From NCBI GenBank assembly GCA_045809925.1, contig JBJMWX010000108.1:7470-71469 (forward strand): DNA of 64,000 nucleotides, read 5' to 3'. How positions within the stretch are numbered: position 1 is the first letter of the stretch; each line of letters opens with the position of its first letter. Under the pieces are notes generated by a model. That model ran no database searches. It worked only from the letters and a program-made list of their open reading frames with translations, and was not told the origin of the DNA. This DNA is from CADDYX01 sp045809925. Its GTDB lineage: Bacteria; Verrucomicrobiota; Verrucomicrobiia; Chthoniobacterales; UBA10450. The position numbers and the translations under genes are program-made. Below are positions 42,097 to 50,875 of the stretch, piece after piece.

Positions 42097-42153
42097 GGGA
42101 ATCGCTGCCCCCGCCGTTCCGAGGCGGTACAGGCCAGCGGTCCGGCCCTACAG
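42092..42153. repeat. TGTAG-family palindrome, copy 5
   Basis: The ends TGTAGGG and CCCTACA are perfectly inverted, with imperfect inner arms. It occupies the gap between hemL and the GH-GT gene; TGTAG contains the hemL stop codon TAG. Confidence 0.75.
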
Positions 42154-42191
42154 TTCTGGACGCTTGCGCGGCACGCACATACTCTCCGCGC

Positions 42192-44693
42192 GTGCCTGCC
42201 GAGTCGCGCATCCGCGCCGTCGCCAAGTTCTTCTTTGAAGGCGATCGCAAGTTTTTTGTCAAAGGCATCACTTACGGGCCATTCCAGCCAGACGCTGATG
42301 GATTCTACGTCGGTCCTCCTGAACAGGCCGGGCGCGATCTGCGCCAGATGCGCGAGATCGGCGTGAATCTGGTCCGGGTTTATCATTCCCCCCCGCGCTG
42401 GTTTCTCGATCTCTGCGCCGACGCCCGCATTCACGTGTTAATTAGCGTGCCGTGGGCGAAACACGTTGAGTTTTTGTCGCGCCACCAGCTGCGCGAAGCA
42501 ATCACCGATACGGTTCGCCAGACGGTTTCCAAGCACAGAGGGCATCCCGCGCTTTTCGGTTACCTGGTCGGCAACGAAATCCCGCCCACCATGGTGCGGT
42601 GGCTCGGTGTGCGCCGCGTGACCGAGTTCATCGAGCACCTGATCCGCGTCGGTCGCGCAACCGATTCCGACGTGCTCTTCTCCTACGCGAGCTATCCGCC
42701 GACTGAGTTCCTGCTCCCGCAAAACAGCGACTTCTCCTGTTTTAATGTTTACCTGCACAATCAGGTTGAGTTCGAGCGCTACCTGCTGCGGCTGCAAAAT
42801 CTGTCGGAGGATCGACCGCTGATTCTCGGCGAATTCGGCATGGACACGATCCGCCACTCGCAGGACGAACAGGCGGAAATGCTCGGCTGGCACATCGACA
42901 GCGTGGTCAAGTGTGGCCTCGCCGGAACGATCTTCTTCTCCTGGACAGACGAATGGTTTACCGGCGAGCAGGAAATCACCGACTGGGCCTTCGGGATCGT
43001 CACGCGCGAGCGCGAACCGAAGAAGGCGTTCTTCACCTTGCGTGACAAGCTAGGTCAGGACGACGCGGTCTTGCCGCACCGCCGCTTGTCGAAGACGCCA
43101 TTCGTCTCGGTGATCGTCTGTTCCTATAACGGTGCGAAGACGCTGGCGGCGTGCCTGCGCTCGTTAGACCTGATTGACTACCCCGCTTACGAAGTTGTGC
43201 TGGTTGACGATGGTTCCACTGACGAGACACGTGAGATCGCCGCACAGTTTCCGGACGTGCGGTATCTCCACCAGCCGAACCGCGGCCTGAGTGCGGCGCG
43301 CAATCACGGTGCTGCGGTCGCGAAAGGAGAGGTTTTTGCCTACACGGATTCCGACTGCATGGCCGATCCGGATTGGCTCTACTACCTCATCAACACGCTG
43401 CTCAGCGGCGATTATGCCGGAGTCGGCGGTCCAAACGTCTCACCACCTGCTCAGGACTGGGTCCAGGCGTGCGTTGCCGCCGCGCCCGGCGGGCCAAGCC
43501 ATGTGCTGCTCACCGACACGATCGCGGAACACATTCCCGGCTGTAATATGGCCTGGTACCGCTGGGTCTTCGAAAACGTCGGTGGTTTCGACCACGAGTA
43601 CCGAAAAGCCGGCGATGATGTCGACTTCTGCTGGCGCGTTCAACAGGCCGGATGCCAGATCGCATTCAGCCCTACGGCAGTGGTGTGGCATCATCGTCGG
43701 TTCACCATCCGCGCCTTCGCCACGCAACAGCAGGGCTACGGTGAAGCCGAATCGCTCTTACGCTTCAAGCATCTGGTTTTCTTCGGGCCGACCGGCACCG
43801 CAAAGTGGCGCGGCCAGATCTACGGCGCGCCGCGCTTCAACTGGTTCATCAACCGGCCGATCATTTACCACGGGGTATTCGGGGAGGGATTCTTCCAATC
43901 GATTTACCCGACTCCGCAATCGGAAGTCGCCGCCTATCTGAGCAGCATCGAGTGGTTCGCGCTCACCGTCTTTCTTTTCGGCCTCGGCATTTTTCTGCCT
44001 GGGTTACGCATTCTTCCCTACCTCATGCTCGGCGGCACACTCTGCGTCGCGCTCTCCTATATGGTGCGGGCACGGATCGAGCCAAAGTTTGACACGATCG
44101 CGGCACGTCTGGTCGTCATGTGCCTGGCGTTTGTGCAGCCGCTTGTGCGCGGATGGGCCCGCTATTTCACCTGGCTGCATTTTAAACGCACCCCACGCGC
44201 CGTGATTGCAATGCACGAGCAGTTAGCCCCTGAGTTGCGGCGGGCTCGCAGCCCCGGCCGGCGGAACTACTGGAGCGAAGAAGCCAGGGATCGGCATGCG
44301 CTCTTGCGTGAGATTTTTCAGCTGCTCGACAGCGAAGGCTGGCGCTATTCCGTCGATACCGGCTGGCAGGATTGGGACCTGCAGATCTACGGGAACTTTT
44401 GGTGGAGCGTTACGCTTGAGACGATGACCGAATATCACGGCGGCGCGAAATGCCTGACGCGCGCCCGCCTGCGTTTCCGGTTCGTGGCAACCACTGTGAT
44501 GTTCAATCTATTCCTGCTCAGTCTGCTCATTTACCGGGGACTGATTGCTGGTGCGGCCGATTTACCGCTAATCGTGCTCTACGCAGCGTTTGTCGGGTTC
44601 ATCGGATTCCGTGGGCGCCGATTAAAGCAGCGGGTGGCTGAGCTGATCGATGTCGCGGCCGCACGTGGCGGATTGCAGCGCGTCACCCGATAA
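42192..44693 (+). CDS. Glycoside hydrolase and GT2 glycosyltransferase fusion, membrane bound
   Basis: 833 residues. Residues 1-285 form a TIM-barrel of clan GH-A type: GITYGPFQP opens it, the acid/base is E129 in GNEIPP and the nucleophile is E214 in LGEFGMD. Residues 300-560 are a GT2 transferase with VIVCSYN, VDDGSTDETR (338-347), DSD at 386-388 and the acceptor-site GDDVDFCWR. The C-terminal part has membrane helices near 600-640 and near 760-800 around a helical segment. Both enzyme halves look intact. It may build and trim or transfer a surface glycan. The GTG start at 42192 begins PAESRIRAV; the longer frame overlaps hemL and is rejected. Confidence 0.85.
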   Translation: MPAESRIRAVAKFFFEGDRKFFVKGITYGPFQPDADGFYVGPPEQAGRDLRQMREIGVNLVRVYHSPPRWFLDLCADARIHVLISVPWAKHVEFLSRHQLREAITDTVRQTVSKHRGHPALFGYLVGNEIPPTMVRWLGVRRVTEFIEHLIRVGRATDSDVLFSYASYPPTEFLLPQNSDFSCFNVYLHNQVEFERYLLRLQNLSEDRPLILGEFGMDTIRHSQDEQAEMLGWHIDSVVKCGLAGTIFFSWTDEWFTGEQEITDWAFGIVTREREPKKAFFTLRDKLGQDDAVLPHRRLSKTPFVSVIVCSYNGAKTLAACLRSLDLIDYPAYEVVLVDDGSTDETREIAAQFPDVRYLHQPNRGLSAARNHGAAVAKGEVFAYTDSDCMADPDWLYYLINTLLSGDYAGVGGPNVSPPAQDWVQACVAAAPGGPSHVLLTDTIAEHIPGCNMAWYRWVFENVGGFDHEYRKAGDDVDFCWRVQQAGCQIAFSPTAVVWHHRRFTIRAFATQQQGYGEAESLLRFKHLVFFGPTGTAKWRGQIYGAPRFNWFINRPIIYHGVFGEGFFQSIYPTPQSEVAAYLSSIEWFALTVFLFGLGIFLPGLRILPYLMLGGTLCVALSYMVRARIEPKFDTIAARLVVMCLAFVQPLVRGWARYFTWLHFKRTPRAVIAMHEQLAPELRRARSPGRRNYWSEEARDRHALLREIFQLLDSEGWRYSVDTGWQDWDLQIYGNFWWSVTLETMTEYHGGAKCLTRARLRFRFVATTVMFNLFLLSLLIYRGLIAGAADLPLIVLYAAFVGFIGFRGRRLKQRVAELIDVAAARGGLQRVTR

Positions 44694-44717
44694 TCATGAG
44701 GTTGCGGCTGCGGCCTG

Positions 44718-45638
44718 TTATCGCGCTGGTTTTTCGGTGCCCCCGATCTGGCGAACTGCGGCGCTGAAATCGTCTGGAGGCGGTGCAGCGAAGCTCCTTC
44801 GTCGCCTTTCGCGCGGGTGAGTGAATTCGAGACGTGCCGCGTGCAGCATCTGCCGCGGATAGAGATCACGTGCGGCGCCGCCGTAAACTTTGTCACCGAG
44901 CACCGGGTGCCCAAGATGATGAAAATGAACGCGAATCTGATGGGTCCGGCCGCTGTGAATTTTGCATTCGATCAGGCTCAGCCCGTTCCCTGAATTCAGG
45001 ACCCGGTACTCAGTGCGCGCCGGGCGTCCCCGACTTTCGGCAACGCTCATCTTTTGACGGTGGACGGGATGGCGGCCGATCGGCGCGTCAATCACGCCGC
45101 TGGATCGGCGCAAGGTGCCCCGGACCAGCGCGAGGTAAACCTTATCGACTTCGCGTCGCGCGAATTGCTCGGAGAGAGCACGGTGGGTGAAATCATTTTT
45201 CGCCACGACGAGGCAGCCGCTCGTCTCCTTGTCGAGGCGGTGGACGATGCCCGGCCGCTCTTCACCGCCGATTCCGGAGAGGTTCGTGCAATGGGCGAGG
45301 AGCGCGTTGACCAGCGTGTGCGTCTGATTGCCAGCGCCGGGATGCACGACCAGGCCCGCCGGTTTGTTGATCACGAGCAGATCGTCGTCTTCGTGTAGTA
45401 CCTCCAGCGCAATCTCCTCCGGTTGTGCTTGGATCGCTTGCAGTGGCGGCTCTTCCACCCGCACCCGATCACCCTTGCGAACTGCGTCGCGTGGGCGCGC
45501 CGTCTTTCCGTTCAATGTCACAAACCCGGCGCGCACGAGACTCTGCAAGCGGGACCGCGAAAATTGCGGCAGTTCGACGGCAACGAACTTATCCAGCCGC
45601 AATCCAGCGTGCTGCGCAGTGACAATTCGCTCGGTCAC
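44718..45638 (-). CDS. rluD: 23S rRNA pseudouridine synthase, RluD type
   Basis: 306 residues. An N-terminal S4 domain (RLDKFVA, SRSRLQSLVRAGFVTLNG, about 13-60) and the RluA-type catalytic domain with HRLDKETSG at 133-141 and the catalytic D136; HSGRTHQIRVH is the second family motif. The enzyme isomerises uridines in 23S rRNA. RluD rather than RluC is chosen from the S4 placement; RluC is the alternative. It is divergent from the kinase gene and converges on the GH-GT gene with 24 bases between. Confidence 0.9.
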   Translation of the reverse strand: MTERIVTAQHAGLRLDKFVAVELPQFSRSRLQSLVRAGFVTLNGKTARPRDAVRKGDRVRVEEPPLQAIQAQPEEIALEVLHEDDDLLVINKPAGLVVHPGAGNQTHTLVNALLAHCTNLSGIGGEERPGIVHRLDKETSGCLVVAKNDFTHRALSEQFARREVDKVYLALVRGTLRRSSGVIDAPIGRHPVHRQKMSVAESRGRPARTEYRVLNSGNGLSLIECKIHSGRTHQIRVHFHHLGHPVLGDKVYGGAARDLYPRQMLHAARLEFTHPRERRRRSFAAPPPDDFSAAVRQIGGTEKPAR

Positions 45639-45693
45639 AGACTAACAATCATCGTCTTTTCTCCCGCACGTCGCGCTGATACTCTGGCGAGCG

Positions 45694-47943
45694 ATGGCTT
45701 CCCCCGAAACCGACCGCGCCACGCAGCTCTGCCCCGCCTGCGGACGCGCCATCCAGTTGACTGAGGCGGAGCCTTTGGCGCAAACGACATGCCCGACCTG
45801 CGGGGAGACATTGCGCGTCGAGCGCGACTTCGACAATTTCGAGCTGCTCGAGACGATTGGCGCCGGCGGCATGGGATCAGTCTACAAAGCACGTGATACC
45901 CGTCTCGACCGATTCGTGGCGCTGAAAATCCTCCGCCGGGAATTGAGCGCAAATCCGACCGAAACGGCGCGGCTGGAACAGGAGGCCCGGCTTGCGGCAG
46001 CGGTCAATCATCCGCACGTCGTGCAGGTCTTTTCCTCCGGGATTGACCACGGACAACTCTACCTTGTTATGGAATTGGTGGAGCGCGGGAGTCTCGACGA
46101 CCTGATGGCGCTGAATGCGCGGGTGGCGGAAGCGCAAGTGCTCAAGATCGGGATTGAAGTCGCGCGGGGGCTGGAGGCGGCGCATGCGCGCGGGCTTATG
46201 CATCGTGACATCAAACCGGCCAATATTCTGTTTACCGAAGACAAGAACGCCAAGATTGGTGACTTCGGCCTCGCGGTGGCGGCGGCACAATCCAGCGATC
46301 CACAGGCTGAAATCTGGGGTACACCCTACTACGTCGCGCCGGAACGGTTGAATGCCGAGCCGGAGGACTTTCGGAGTGATATCTATAGTCTCGGCGCCAC
46401 CCTCTATCACGCGCTCGCCGGGGTTCCGCCAATCGAAGGGGAAACGAATTCCGCGGCCGCATTGCGCGAATTGAAATTGCAGGCGCTCGACCTGAAAACG
46501 GTTGCGCGGCATGTGTCGCGTCGGACTGCGCGGATAATCAATCGCATGGTCGCGCCAATACCGGCGGAACGTTTCCTTTCCTATGCCGAGCTCATCGCGG
46601 ACTTGGAAGGTGCGCGCGATGCACTACTCGGTACCCGCCGCAACATTCCGCGCTCGTGGATCCTGGCGACCGCGGCAGTGTTGCTCCTTCTGGCCGCAGG
46701 AATGGGCGCATATATTTACCGGCTCCGGACAAATCCCGACGCCGTTTCATTGGCGCAGTTGTACGAAGATGCGCGGCGTCAGCTGATCGCGGGTAAGACT
46801 GAGCCGGCGCGCAATCAGTTCACCCGTCTCGCCGAACAGGCGCATGGGCGGCAGCCGATCCTGAACTGGATTCGACTCCACCGGGGTCTTGCCTCCCTGC
46901 TTCGCGGCTACACCACCCAGGCGCGAGAAGCGTTCGAAGAAGTAGCGAACAGCGGTTCGTCGCCGGCTGTTGATCCACAACTCCAGCGCTTCTTCGTGCA
47001 GACATCCCGAACCCTGAACAACCCGGCCCCGGTAAAGGCAACAGCGATTGTCGACACGGCAGCCCCAACACCGCAGGGCTTCGCCGAATTGCTTTTCGCC
47101 CTTAAGGATTGGGGCAACCACGACTTCGACGATGCGGGTCAGCTTCTGGATCATTTTCTTCGCAGCCGGGCATCGGGCAATTACGCGTGGATCAACGAGT
47201 ACAGGCCGCTGGCGCAAAAATATCTCAGTGATTACCGCGTCTACGACGATTGGCGTCGCCAGGCGAGAACGCCCGAGTCGACCAACGTTGCTCTTTCAAG
47301 ACTCCAAACGCGCGGGGCGCTGGTCGACGAGTTGAAACAACAACCGAAGACTATCGCGGTTGCGGTGAACCCGGCGCAAACGGCAGCCGGTTCCGCGTCG
47401 CCCGCCAAACCGATACCACCGAGTGAGCTGGCGATCTGGAATGGTGCGCTGGCACGTTATCAGGAACGTCTGGGGGTTTATGATTTCGCCGGCGCACTTG
47501 GCGCACTCCGATCGGCAAATCTGCACGATCCGTCCTTGAAGCAGAACCAGCAAATCGCGATGGAGACAGCGCAATGGCTGATCGAATGGAAAGCGAAGCT
47601 GATTGCGGACATCTCTGCTCGGCCAATCACGCGTGCGATCGGCGATGTGAGGGGCAATGGCTACACCGGAATCGCCTCGGCGAACGGGAGCCGCCTAACA
47701 ATGAAGCTGCCGTACGGCTTAGCCCAGATCGCATGGAGTGACCTGTCGCCGGCTGCGCTGCTTGACCTCACCACATCCTTGATTGCGCAGGACATGCCCG
47801 ACACGGCCGATCGCGAATGGCACTGTGCCGTTTTCGCGGCGGAGACGCGCCAGATCGAGGCGGCAAAGAAACTAGGCGCCGCTGCCGCTCAGGCCAAACC
47901 GGAGTACGCCGCGAAAATGGGCGCGCTCCAGCCGAGGCGCTGA
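45694..47943 (+). CDS. Membrane Ser/Thr protein kinase with zinc ribbon
   Basis: 749 residues. A zinc ribbon has C13, C16, C33 and C36. The kinase domain (about 48-310) has the glycine loop IGAGGMGSVYKA, Lys78 in ALKIL, HRDIKPAN (catalytic D172) and DFG (D190), so it should be active. A membrane helix lies at about 321-343 and the extracytoplasmic part of about 400 residues is helical and TPR-like with a C-terminal globular end. This is the PknB/Stk-like membrane kinase plan, with an unusual zinc ribbon. Targets are unknown. It stands 74 bases before the ClpX-like gene. Confidence 0.9.
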   Translation: MASPETDRATQLCPACGRAIQLTEAEPLAQTTCPTCGETLRVERDFDNFELLETIGAGGMGSVYKARDTRLDRFVALKILRRELSANPTETARLEQEARLAAAVNHPHVVQVFSSGIDHGQLYLVMELVERGSLDDLMALNARVAEAQVLKIGIEVARGLEAAHARGLMHRDIKPANILFTEDKNAKIGDFGLAVAAAQSSDPQAEIWGTPYYVAPERLNAEPEDFRSDIYSLGATLYHALAGVPPIEGETNSAAALRELKLQALDLKTVARHVSRRTARIINRMVAPIPAERFLSYAELIADLEGARDALLGTRRNIPRSWILATAAVLLLLAAGMGAYIYRLRTNPDAVSLAQLYEDARRQLIAGKTEPARNQFTRLAEQAHGRQPILNWIRLHRGLASLLRGYTTQAREAFEEVANSGSSPAVDPQLQRFFVQTSRTLNNPAPVKATAIVDTAAPTPQGFAELLFALKDWGNHDFDDAGQLLDHFLRSRASGNYAWINEYRPLAQKYLSDYRVYDDWRRQARTPESTNVALSRLQTRGALVDELKQQPKTIAVAVNPAQTAAGSASPAKPIPPSELAIWNGALARYQERLGVYDFAGALGALRSANLHDPSLKQNQQIAMETAQWLIEWKAKLIADISARPITRAIGDVRGNGYTGIASANGSRLTMKLPYGLAQIAWSDLSPAALLDLTTSLIAQDMPDTADREWHCAVFAAETRQIEAAKKLGAAAAQAKPEYAAKMGALQPRR

Positions 47944-48017
47944 GTCGCTCCGGTTTACACCTCGCCGGCGGATGGTAGTTTTGAACGCGCGCTGCCCGCG
48001 TGCGTCCAACAGCAAGG

Positions 48018-49610
48018 ATGGACCAACCGCCGCCATTTCCCTCTCCGGAGGAATTAAAAACGAAGCTCGCCGAATTCATGAAAAGCAATTTCGGCGACAA
48101 GGTCTCGTTCGCGACCTTCACGCAGCCGGCAACAGCTGATGCCGGGGCGGAGGAGAAAACGCCGGCAACTCAAGACGATCAGTTCCAGTTCGATTTTCTA
48201 CCGCGCGATATCAAGGCGCATCTCGATCGCTTTGTCATTAAACAGGACGAAGCGAAGAAGGTGCTCTCGATAGCGGTTTGCGATCATTACAATCATGTGA
48301 ATTACGTTCGCAGGCTGGAGCGCGAGGATGCCGCGCGCGCCGAGCAGACTGAATACGCGAAACAGAATGTAATTCTCGTCGGTCCGACCGGGGTCGGAAA
48401 AACATACCTCATCAAGCACATCGCGGAGCTGATCAAAGTGCCTTTCGTGAAGGCGGACGCGACGAAGTTCAGCGAGACCGGCTATGTCGGCGGAGACGTC
48501 GAAGATCTCGTGCGCGAGCTGGTCGACAAGGCCGATGGCGATGTAAACCTCGCGCAGTTCGGCATTATCTATATCGACGAAATCGACAAAATTGCGGCCG
48601 CTTCCAATGTCTCCGGACGCGACGTCAGCGGGCGCGGCGTGCAGACGACGCTGCTGAAATTAATGGAAGAGACGGACGTCCCGTTGCGCAGCGCGCATGA
48701 TATTCAGGCGCAGCTCCAGGCCGCTTTTGAGTTCCAGAAACGCGGAGGCAAGGGAAAACGAGAGACGATCAGCACGCGCCACATTTTGTTTGTGGTGAGC
48801 GGCGCTTTCGAGCAGCTCAAGCAGCAGGTGGGCCGGCGGATCGCGCAGAGCCAGATCGGTTTCGCGGCCGAACCGGTCCGCGTGATGGATAACGAACTGT
48901 TCCAGCACGTCACGACCGAAGATTTTATCGAGTACGGGTTTGAGCCGGAATTCATCGGACGCTTGCCCGTGCGGGTCGTCTGCGAAGAGCTGAGCGCGGA
49001 GGACCTTTACCAGATCATGCGCCACTCCGAGGGCAGCATCCTGCGGCAGTATGAACGCGCCTTCGCTGCTTACGGCATCGAGATCAGCTTCGAGGACGAG
49101 GCGCTCCGCCTGATCGCGGCGGCGGCGGCAAAGGAAAAGACCGGTGCGCGCGGCCTGCTCACGGTTTTCGAGAAACTCTTCCGCGATTTTAAGTATCACC
49201 TTGCCGGTTCGGGGCTGACGCAATTGCGCGTTTCATCGGAGCTGGTCTCCTACCCGCAGCGCGTGCTCGAGCGTTTGATGGCGGAGGGACACCGCCAGGA
49301 AGAAGCGGCGCTCGAGCAGGGCGCGAGTGATTTCGCCCACCGCTTTCAACAGGAGCACGGGGTGGAGCTGGCCTTCGACGAATCAGCACGGCGCCGCCTC
49401 GTCGAGCGTGCCCAGGCGGAGCGGATGACGATGGCGGAGCTCTGCGCGCACTTGTTCAAGGATTACCAGTTCGGGCTCAATCTCGTGCGCAAGAACAGCG
49501 GCGCGACGCGCTTTGTGCTTGATGCGAGCGCGATTGACGCGCCCGATAAGTTCCTTAGCGATCTGGTTGTGCGCTCGCACTATCCACTTGCGCCCGCGGC
49601 GAACAGTTGA
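48018..49610 (+). CDS. ClpX-like AAA+ unfoldase without zinc-binding domain
   Basis: 530 residues. Walker A GPTGVGKT at 122-129, Walker B IIYIDE at 183-188, pore loop GYVG at 155-158 and sensor-2 region GFEPEFIGRLP. The ClpP-contact tripeptide IGF (280-282) is present, so it may dock to ClpP. The N-terminal 60 residues have no cysteine, so the C4 zinc domain of ClpX is absent. A C-terminal extension of about 110 residues after the small AAA+ subdomain is also unusual. It is probably a second ClpX paralogue. I chose the ATG at 48018; a GTG at 48000 is possible. Confidence 0.88.
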   Translation: MDQPPPFPSPEELKTKLAEFMKSNFGDKVSFATFTQPATADAGAEEKTPATQDDQFQFDFLPRDIKAHLDRFVIKQDEAKKVLSIAVCDHYNHVNYVRRLEREDAARAEQTEYAKQNVILVGPTGVGKTYLIKHIAELIKVPFVKADATKFSETGYVGGDVEDLVRELVDKADGDVNLAQFGIIYIDEIDKIAAASNVSGRDVSGRGVQTTLLKLMEETDVPLRSAHDIQAQLQAAFEFQKRGGKGKRETISTRHILFVVSGAFEQLKQQVGRRIAQSQIGFAAEPVRVMDNELFQHVTTEDFIEYGFEPEFIGRLPVRVVCEELSAEDLYQIMRHSEGSILRQYERAFAAYGIEISFEDEALRLIAAAAAKEKTGARGLLTVFEKLFRDFKYHLAGSGLTQLRVSSELVSYPQRVLERLMAEGHRQEEAALEQGASDFAHRFQQEHGVELAFDESARRRLVERAQAERMTMAELCAHLFKDYQFGLNLVRKNSGATRFVLDASAIDAPDKFLSDLVVRSHYPLAPAANS

Positions 49611-49623
49611 GAGCTATCGGTAA

Positions 49624-50865
49624 GTGAAACGCTCGTTGCTGCCAGCGCTCGTCATTGCCGTGATCGTGAGCGGCTTTGTGCTCTGGCTGCACGTCTCGGG
49701 AGTCGCATTGCGGCTCGAGCTGCCGGTGAGCGGTTTCTTTTCGCATTCGAGCGCCGTCACGAAAGTGGTGAGCGAGAAATTGCAATACGGGCTGGTCTTC
49801 ATCCTCGCGGCGGCCGTCGCCTGGATGACGATCGAAACAATGCGACGCGCGCGGCTGGCGATCATCATTGCTGTCCTCGCGGTCGAGTTGCTCGTCGTCA
49901 CCTGGGTCTGCGCTCTTTACGGCGTGTTCTTTCAGCCGCTGCCGTCGATCTTCTCCGCGCTCCTCGCGCTCGGCGGTGCGGCCGGTTATGCGCGGATCGT
50001 CAAATGGCGCGCGGAACGTCCGGCGGTTGTTTTCGAGGACCGGCTCTCGGAGCGGCAGATCGATCTTATCAAATCGGGCGAGGTTCCGGTCAAGATCGAG
50101 CCGCGTAGCTACGATGTGAGCGCGGTTGTCTGCGATATCGGAAATAAGCACGATCTCGCCGACGAACTCGAGCCGTCAGCTTTTGCCGAGCTGATCACGC
50201 GTTTTATCACCCACGCGACCAAGACATTTCTCGACGCCGGCGCCTATATCGAAGCCGCGGGCGGCGAGGGAGTGGTCGCGATCTTCGGATATCCGGCTGA
50301 GGTCGGGGGCCACGCAGAAAAGGCGACCCGTCTTGCCATGCACCTGGTCGATTCATTTTCAACCAGACAGAACGGCGAAAGCCCCGCCTTTGATCTGACG
50401 CTGCATGCCGGCGTGAGCACCGGTCGAATCGTGGTCGCGCCATTTACGAGCGACGGCCGCTCGGGGACGCTGGCCACCGGCGAACCAATCGAGCTGGCGC
50501 GGCGGTTTTGCATCGCGAACCGCTTCTACGGCTCACGGGTCCTGATTGGCCCACACACTTTCGAGCTCGCAGGGCAGGCGCTCGTCGCCCGGCCGATCGA
50601 TTTCCTCAGCGGAGTGGATGTGCGCGAGCGACATGAAATCTACGAACCACTCTCGCTCGCGGAGGAGGCAAGCGCGGAGGCCATCCAGCGGCGCGATTCG
50701 TTCTGGAACGGAGTAGTGCTCTATCGTGAGAAGCGCTGGGCCGAAGCGTACGCACATTTCCAAAAGGCGCGGCTCCCCGACACGGAAGATCCACCGCTTC
50801 AGCTCTACCTGCGGCGGCTCGAACCGCTTGCCCTCCAATTGATCGACACGCCGCTCGAAGAGTAG
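49624..50865 (+). CDS. Membrane class III nucleotidyl cyclase-like protein, altered active site
   Basis: 413 residues. Four N-terminal membrane helices (about 4-24, 56-70, 78-100, 107-123) precede a cyclase-homology domain (about 155-335). The first metal-binding Asp is kept (D171 in VCDIGN). The second, normally in a G-D motif, is Glu (E215 in AGGEGVVAIFG), and the substrate-selecting Lys is Ala211. A C-terminal TPR-like helix pair follows. It starts with GTG 13 bases after the ClpX-like gene. It may bind nucleotides, or sense, without making cAMP; catalysis is uncertain. Confidence 0.8.
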   Translation: MKRSLLPALVIAVIVSGFVLWLHVSGVALRLELPVSGFFSHSSAVTKVVSEKLQYGLVFILAAAVAWMTIETMRRARLAIIIAVLAVELLVVTWVCALYGVFFQPLPSIFSALLALGGAAGYARIVKWRAERPAVVFEDRLSERQIDLIKSGEVPVKIEPRSYDVSAVVCDIGNKHDLADELEPSAFAELITRFITHATKTFLDAGAYIEAAGGEGVVAIFGYPAEVGGHAEKATRLAMHLVDSFSTRQNGESPAFDLTLHAGVSTGRIVVAPFTSDGRSGTLATGEPIELARRFCIANRFYGSRVLIGPHTFELAGQALVARPIDFLSGVDVRERHEIYEPLSLAEEASAEAIQRRDSFWNGVVLYREKRWAEAYAHFQKARLPDTEDPPLQLYLRRLEPLALQLIDTPLEE

Positions 50866-50875
50866 GGCGGCCGCT

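Noticed and set aside
41970..42191. Upstream extension of the GH-GT gene into hemL
   Set aside because: It would overlap 127 bases of hemL and cross the palindromic repeat, and the encoded residues have no GH similarity.
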